A stretch of DNA of 64,000 nt from Mumia sp. Pv4-285. Its GTDB lineage: Bacteria > Actinomycetota > Actinomycetes > Propionibacteriales > Nocardioidaceae. Location of the stretch: contig NZ_CP162023.1 in assembly GCF_041320275.1 (NCBI RefSeq), forward strand, positions 372,001 to 436,000, written 5' to 3'. A program made the position numbers and the translations under genes. The notes under the pieces were generated by a model that was not told where the DNA came from, made no database searches, and saw only the letters and a list, made by a program, of their open reading frames with translations. This document shows, in pieces, positions 61,316 through 64,000 of this stretch. How positions within the stretch are numbered: the first letter of the stretch is position 1; the number at the start of each line of letters is the position of its first letter.

Positions 61316-62299
61316 CTACCGGGCGCAGAAGGGCTTGATGCCCATCGCGCTGAGGAGGCCGTTGACGACGTGGTCCTTGAAGTACTCGTCGCCCTCGAGC
61401 TCGGCGTCGGTCCAGGCGGCGACGTCGTGGCCGAGGGTGGTCAGCCAGGCGCGCCCGCCGTCGTAGTAGTGGCACCAGCTCACGAGGTGCTCGTCGCCGT
61501 GCCCGGGGTGCCCGGACGCACGCTCCGGCGTGCCGCTGGTGACAGCGTCGACCTTCGCGAGCTCGCGCACGTAGCTCGGGTACGGGACGAGGTTGTACCA
61601 CTCGTCCGTGAAGGCCCACTCCCGCGGCAGGTTCTTCGTGGACACGTCGCGACGGTTCAGCGTCTCGACGGTGCCGGGCCGGTTGGGCCGGTGGTCGTAG
61701 AAGTTGGCGCCGCCGAGGAGCCCCTCGTACCAGGGCCAGTTGTACTCCGCTCCGAAGGCGTTGTGGATGCCGACGAATCCACCGCCGCGTCGCACGTACT
61801 GCTTCAGACTGGTCTGGGCGGTGTCGTCGTACGCGTCGCGGTTGGCGCTGAGCGCGACGACCGCCTGGTAGTTGTTGAGCCCGCTGAGACGGCTCGGGTC
61901 CTCGGTCCAGTCGACCTGGATGCCCTGCTCCTCGGCCCACTTCTTGAGGCCGAGCTGGGCGACGTTGGTCTCGTTGAGCGGCGGGTTCAGACCCGGCGCG
62001 AGGCGGTCACCGAGATGCGCGTGGCGGGGGCCGGCCGTGTGGCTGTAGATGAGGATCCGCTTGGTCTCCCCATCGGCGTAGCCGTTGCCCCAGTCGTTGT
62101 AGCACCGCGGGTCGACTCCGCGGCAGACCCCGTAGTCGCTGATCTCGTCGGTGTAGACGCTGGCGGCCGACGAGCTGTTGCCGCCGCGCCGGTCGTCGTG
62201 CCCCTGGTAGGCGTCCACGCCGACGGTCGGGACCAGCAGCGCGAGGACCGCTGCGGCTCCGACGCCTGCCTTCGTGGCGAGGCTGGATGAAAAGCTCAT
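61316..62299 (-). CDS. Secreted ThuA-like domain protein
   Basis: A 327-residue protein with an N-terminal signal peptide (VGAAAVLALLVPTVGVDA). The ThuA-like (class I amidotransferase-like) domain is seen from ILIYSHTAGPRHAHLGD through YVRRGGGFVGIHNAFGAEY to VSWCHYYDGGRAWLTTLGH. ThuA relatives act on disaccharides or serve as binding domains; the catalytic function is unclear. ATG 62299 has GGAG upstream. Operator-like sequence before it resembles that in front of ALDH. Confidence 0.87.
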   Translation of the reverse strand: MSFSSSLATKAGVGAAAVLALLVPTVGVDAYQGHDDRRGGNSSSAASVYTDEISDYGVCRGVDPRCYNDWGNGYADGETKRILIYSHTAGPRHAHLGDRLAPGLNPPLNETNVAQLGLKKWAEEQGIQVDWTEDPSRLSGLNNYQAVVALSANRDAYDDTAQTSLKQYVRRGGGFVGIHNAFGAEYNWPWYEGLLGGANFYDHRPNRPGTVETLNRRDVSTKNLPREWAFTDEWYNLVPYPSYVRELAKVDAVTSGTPERASGHPGHGDEHLVSWCHYYDGGRAWLTTLGHDVAAWTDAELEGDEYFKDHVVNGLLSAMGIKPFCAR

Positions 62300-62317
62300 G
62301 CCGTGTGCTCCGTTCCA

Positions 62318-62352
62318 CTAGGCGGACCAATTGATCCGACTGATGGTTGGAC
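62318..62352. promoter_or_regulatory. Candidate operator before the ThuA-like gene
   Basis: GGACCAATTGATCC (62324-62337) is a near-perfect palindrome (one mismatched pair) and belongs to the CTAGGCGGACC...TTGGAC stretch that resembles 57358-57392. Confidence 0.45.
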
Positions 62353-62374
62353 GGTAGCGCGCGTGATGTGATCC

Positions 62375-62454
62375 TGGCAACACACGAGCCGGCGTTGACG
62401 CGGATGGCAACTAGTGGCAACAGGTTGCATACACGGTCGGCCGTTCCCTAGATT
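62375..62454 (+). promoter_or_regulatory. Promoter with phased TGGCAAC repeats before the PTE-family gene
   Basis: TGGCAAC occurs at 62375, 62405 and 62415, spaced 30 and 10 bases, with an inverted GTTGC at 62424-62428. The -35 TTGCAT (62425-62430) overlaps the inverted copy; 18 bases later comes -10 TAGATT (62449-62454), six bases before ATG 62461, so the mRNA is probably leaderless. Confidence 0.6.
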
Positions 62455-62460
62455 CGCTCG

Positions 62461-63459
62461 ATGCAGGTCCCCGAGTCGCGGTGCGCCGGAACCCCCGTGC
62501 CGACGTACCGCGGCCCGGTCCCCGCAGCCGTCCTCGGCCCCACGCTCATGCACGAGCACCTCTTCGTCCTGAGCCCTGAGCTCGACGGCGACTACCCCCA
62601 CCCCGAGTGGGACCGACGCGCCGCGATCGCCACGGCGGTCGCGACCCTCGACTCCTTGTGGGAGCTCGGTGTCCGGACCGTCGTGGACCTCACGGTGCCG
62701 GGTCTGGGGCGGGACGTACTCCTCGTCGGTGAGGTCGCGGCCCGGAGCCGGATGAACCTGGTCGCCGCAACGGGGTGGTACGGCTGCGGCGGCCTCCCCC
62801 CGTACTTCGGCACCCACGGCCCCGGTCGTCTGGTGGGCGGCGGTGACCCTCTGGTCCAGATGTTCCTCCGTGACGTGCGGCACGGCATCGGCGACAGCGG
62901 CGTACGCGCCGGGATGCTGCGGGTGGTCGTGGACGAGGCGGGCCTCGCCCCGGATGCCGTCCGCGTCCTGGAGGCCGCGGCCGAGGTGCACGACGCCTGC
63001 GGAGTCCCGATCACGGTGCACGGCGACCCGTCCCTGCGTGGCGGGCTCGACCAGCTCGCCTTCCTCGCCGAACGCGGCGTGGACCCCGCTCGCCTGGTGG
63101 TCGGCCACACGGGCGACACCGACGACGTCGACTACCTCGTACGACTGATGGACGCCGGTGCGACAGTCGCGTTCGACCGTTTCGGGATGACGCACGTCGG
63201 CGACGACGACAAGCGCGTCGCTACCCTGGTCGCGGTGCTCTGCGCCGGGTACGCCGACCGCGTCGTCCTCTCGCACGGCAGCGCCGTCTTCAGTCGCGTG
63301 ACTCCGCCGGCCTGGCGACGAGCGCACGCCCCTTGCTGGACCCTTGACCACCTGTCGCGGCGGGTCGTTCCCCGCCTTCGTGCGGTCGGCGTGTCCGACG
63401 AGCAGCTCGAGCAGATGATGGTCACCAACCCGCAGCGGCTGCTGGTCGGCCGACCCTGA
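62461..63459 (+). CDS. Phosphotriesterase-family protein with altered metal ligands
   Basis: A 332-residue amidohydrolase-fold protein close to bacterial PTE/lactonases. Metal ligands HEH (LMHEHLF), His in PITVHGDP and His in VVGHTGDTD are present. The bridging Lys is replaced by Arg154 (GMLRVVVDE) and the catalytic Asp by Gly273 (VLSHGSA), although the flanking sequence is well conserved. Either the metal centre is unusual or catalysis is lost. Leaderless start inferred from TAGATT. Converges with an ABM-like gene 6 bases away. Confidence 0.88.
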   Translation: MQVPESRCAGTPVPTYRGPVPAAVLGPTLMHEHLFVLSPELDGDYPHPEWDRRAAIATAVATLDSLWELGVRTVVDLTVPGLGRDVLLVGEVAARSRMNLVAATGWYGCGGLPPYFGTHGPGRLVGGGDPLVQMFLRDVRHGIGDSGVRAGMLRVVVDEAGLAPDAVRVLEAAAEVHDACGVPITVHGDPSLRGGLDQLAFLAERGVDPARLVVGHTGDTDDVDYLVRLMDAGATVAFDRFGMTHVGDDDKRVATLVAVLCAGYADRVVLSHGSAVFSRVTPPAWRRAHAPCWTLDHLSRRVVPRLRAVGVSDEQLEQMMVTNPQRLLVGRP

Positions 63460-63465
63460 CCCGGC

Positions 63466-64000
63466 TCACCCCCAGCGGCTCGCGAACCACGGCTCGCGCA
63501 GGTCGAGGTAGCGCAGCTCGGCCGTGGACGGCGACACGGTGGCGCGTACGTCGGTGAGTGCGTTCTGCGGCGCGCCACGGCGCGCCGACGCCTCGTCGGT
63601 GAACGCGACGGTCTCGGTGAAGGTGCCGTCCTCGTCGACCGCGAGCGTGGCGCCGATGACCTCGGGCCGCTCGTCGAGAAGCTCCTGCATCTCCGCCGCG
63701 AGCGACTCGAGATGGTCCGGGTCGTCGGCACGCCCCTGGATCACCTGGACGAACCGCGCCTCGTCGAACCCGTCGTCGACGGCGAACGCGACCTGAGAGC
63801 AGTTGTGGAAGACCGGTTCACCGGCGAAGAGCCGACGGGTACGCGCCCACCACTCGCTGTGCTCGCGGGTCTCCGTGTTCTGCCGCGCATCCTCGCGCGA
63901 CGCGAACCGGACGACCGCCACGAAGACGTCGTCCTCGGTGAAGCCGTAGGTGCCGCCGAGCCATCCGACGACGTCGGGTGCGCGCTCGTCCCGCCACTCC
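63466..64000 (-). CDS. Tandem ABM-like protein (5' end outside window)
   Basis: Partial gene: the reading frame runs open to the window end, and only the start is missing. It is a clear paralogue of 49456-50052, sharing GWLGGTYGFT, FVQVIQGRA, DGTFTETVAFTDEASARRG and the ending PWFASRWG. It probably has the same two-domain build. Function unknown. It sits tail to tail with the PTE-family gene. Confidence 0.8.
   Translation of the reverse strand, partial: EWRDERAPDVVGWLGGTYGFTEDDVFVAVVRFASREDARQNTETREHSEWWARTRRLFAGEPVFHNCSQVAFAVDDGFDEARFVQVIQGRADDPDHLESLAAEMQELLDERPEVIGATLAVDEDGTFTETVAFTDEASARRGAPQNALTDVRATVSPSTAELRYLDLREPWFASRWG

Overview
The window is a high-GC actinobacterial chromosome segment. 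Evidence includes frequent GTG starts, many 1-4 base stop/start overlaps, Lys/Ala-rich TopA tail, and recurring TANNNT boxes 6-7 nt upstream of start codons, the pattern of leaderless mRNAs. The topA neighbourhood, a fused MFS-thymidylate kinase followed by the DNA polymerase III delta' gene, and a GGTCGAGTA/TATCGAGACC intergenic repeat all suggest Nocardioidaceae or a close relative. That assignment is an inference from gene content; no 16S rRNA is present.

Region 1 (1-15.8 kb) looks like conserved core: the 3' part of topA, a lipoprotein, a flavin amine oxidase, a two-component pair divergent from a DrrAB-type ABC exporter with an FAD oxidoreductase, an LtrA-family protein, the MFS-tmk fusion, holB, a secreted TAP-type peptidase, a split-barrel flavoprotein, chorismate mutase and tRNA-Thr(CGT).

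Region 2 (15.8-38.5 kb) looks accessory. It holds a four-gene metal-chelate ABC importer/MFS operon under a Fur-type box; an SRPBCC protein, an epoxide hydrolase, and a glyoxalase-like gene coupled to a rifampin ADP-ribosyltransferase (Arr); a second two-component system divergent from a DUF6069 protein; an MTHFR-like gene; a DHA2 drug exporter; and an arsenic island (acr3, an arsR-arsC fusion, arsC, an ArsO-like flavoprotein, arsR, an MFS gene) tied together by a shared operator motif. Three RibD/DHFR-like proteins and an AraC regulator are also present.

Region 3 (38.6-64 kb) is catabolic. One part combines 3-hydroxyacyl-CoA dehydrogenase, an aromatic-acid MFS importer, an aromatic-ring FAD monooxygenase, an IclR regulator, an esterase, a quercetinase-like bicupin, a DUF3500 protein, a GntR regulator, a FAH-family hydrolase and a Zn alcohol dehydrogenase. 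These suggest uptake, hydroxylation, ring opening and hydrolysis of an aromatic or flavonoid-like compound. The other part combines a TRAP transporter, a ThDP enzyme, an aldehyde dehydrogenase, an IclR regulator, a class III CoA-transferase, a citryl-CoA-lyase-like enzyme, a beta-propeller protein, a ThuA-like secreted protein and a phosphotriesterase-family protein with altered metal ligands. This could be an undescribed route: import of a hydroxy-polycarboxylate, CoA activation, retro-Claisen cleavage to a 2-oxo acid, decarboxylation and oxidation. Two homologous genes encoding tandem ABM-like domains bracket this second part.
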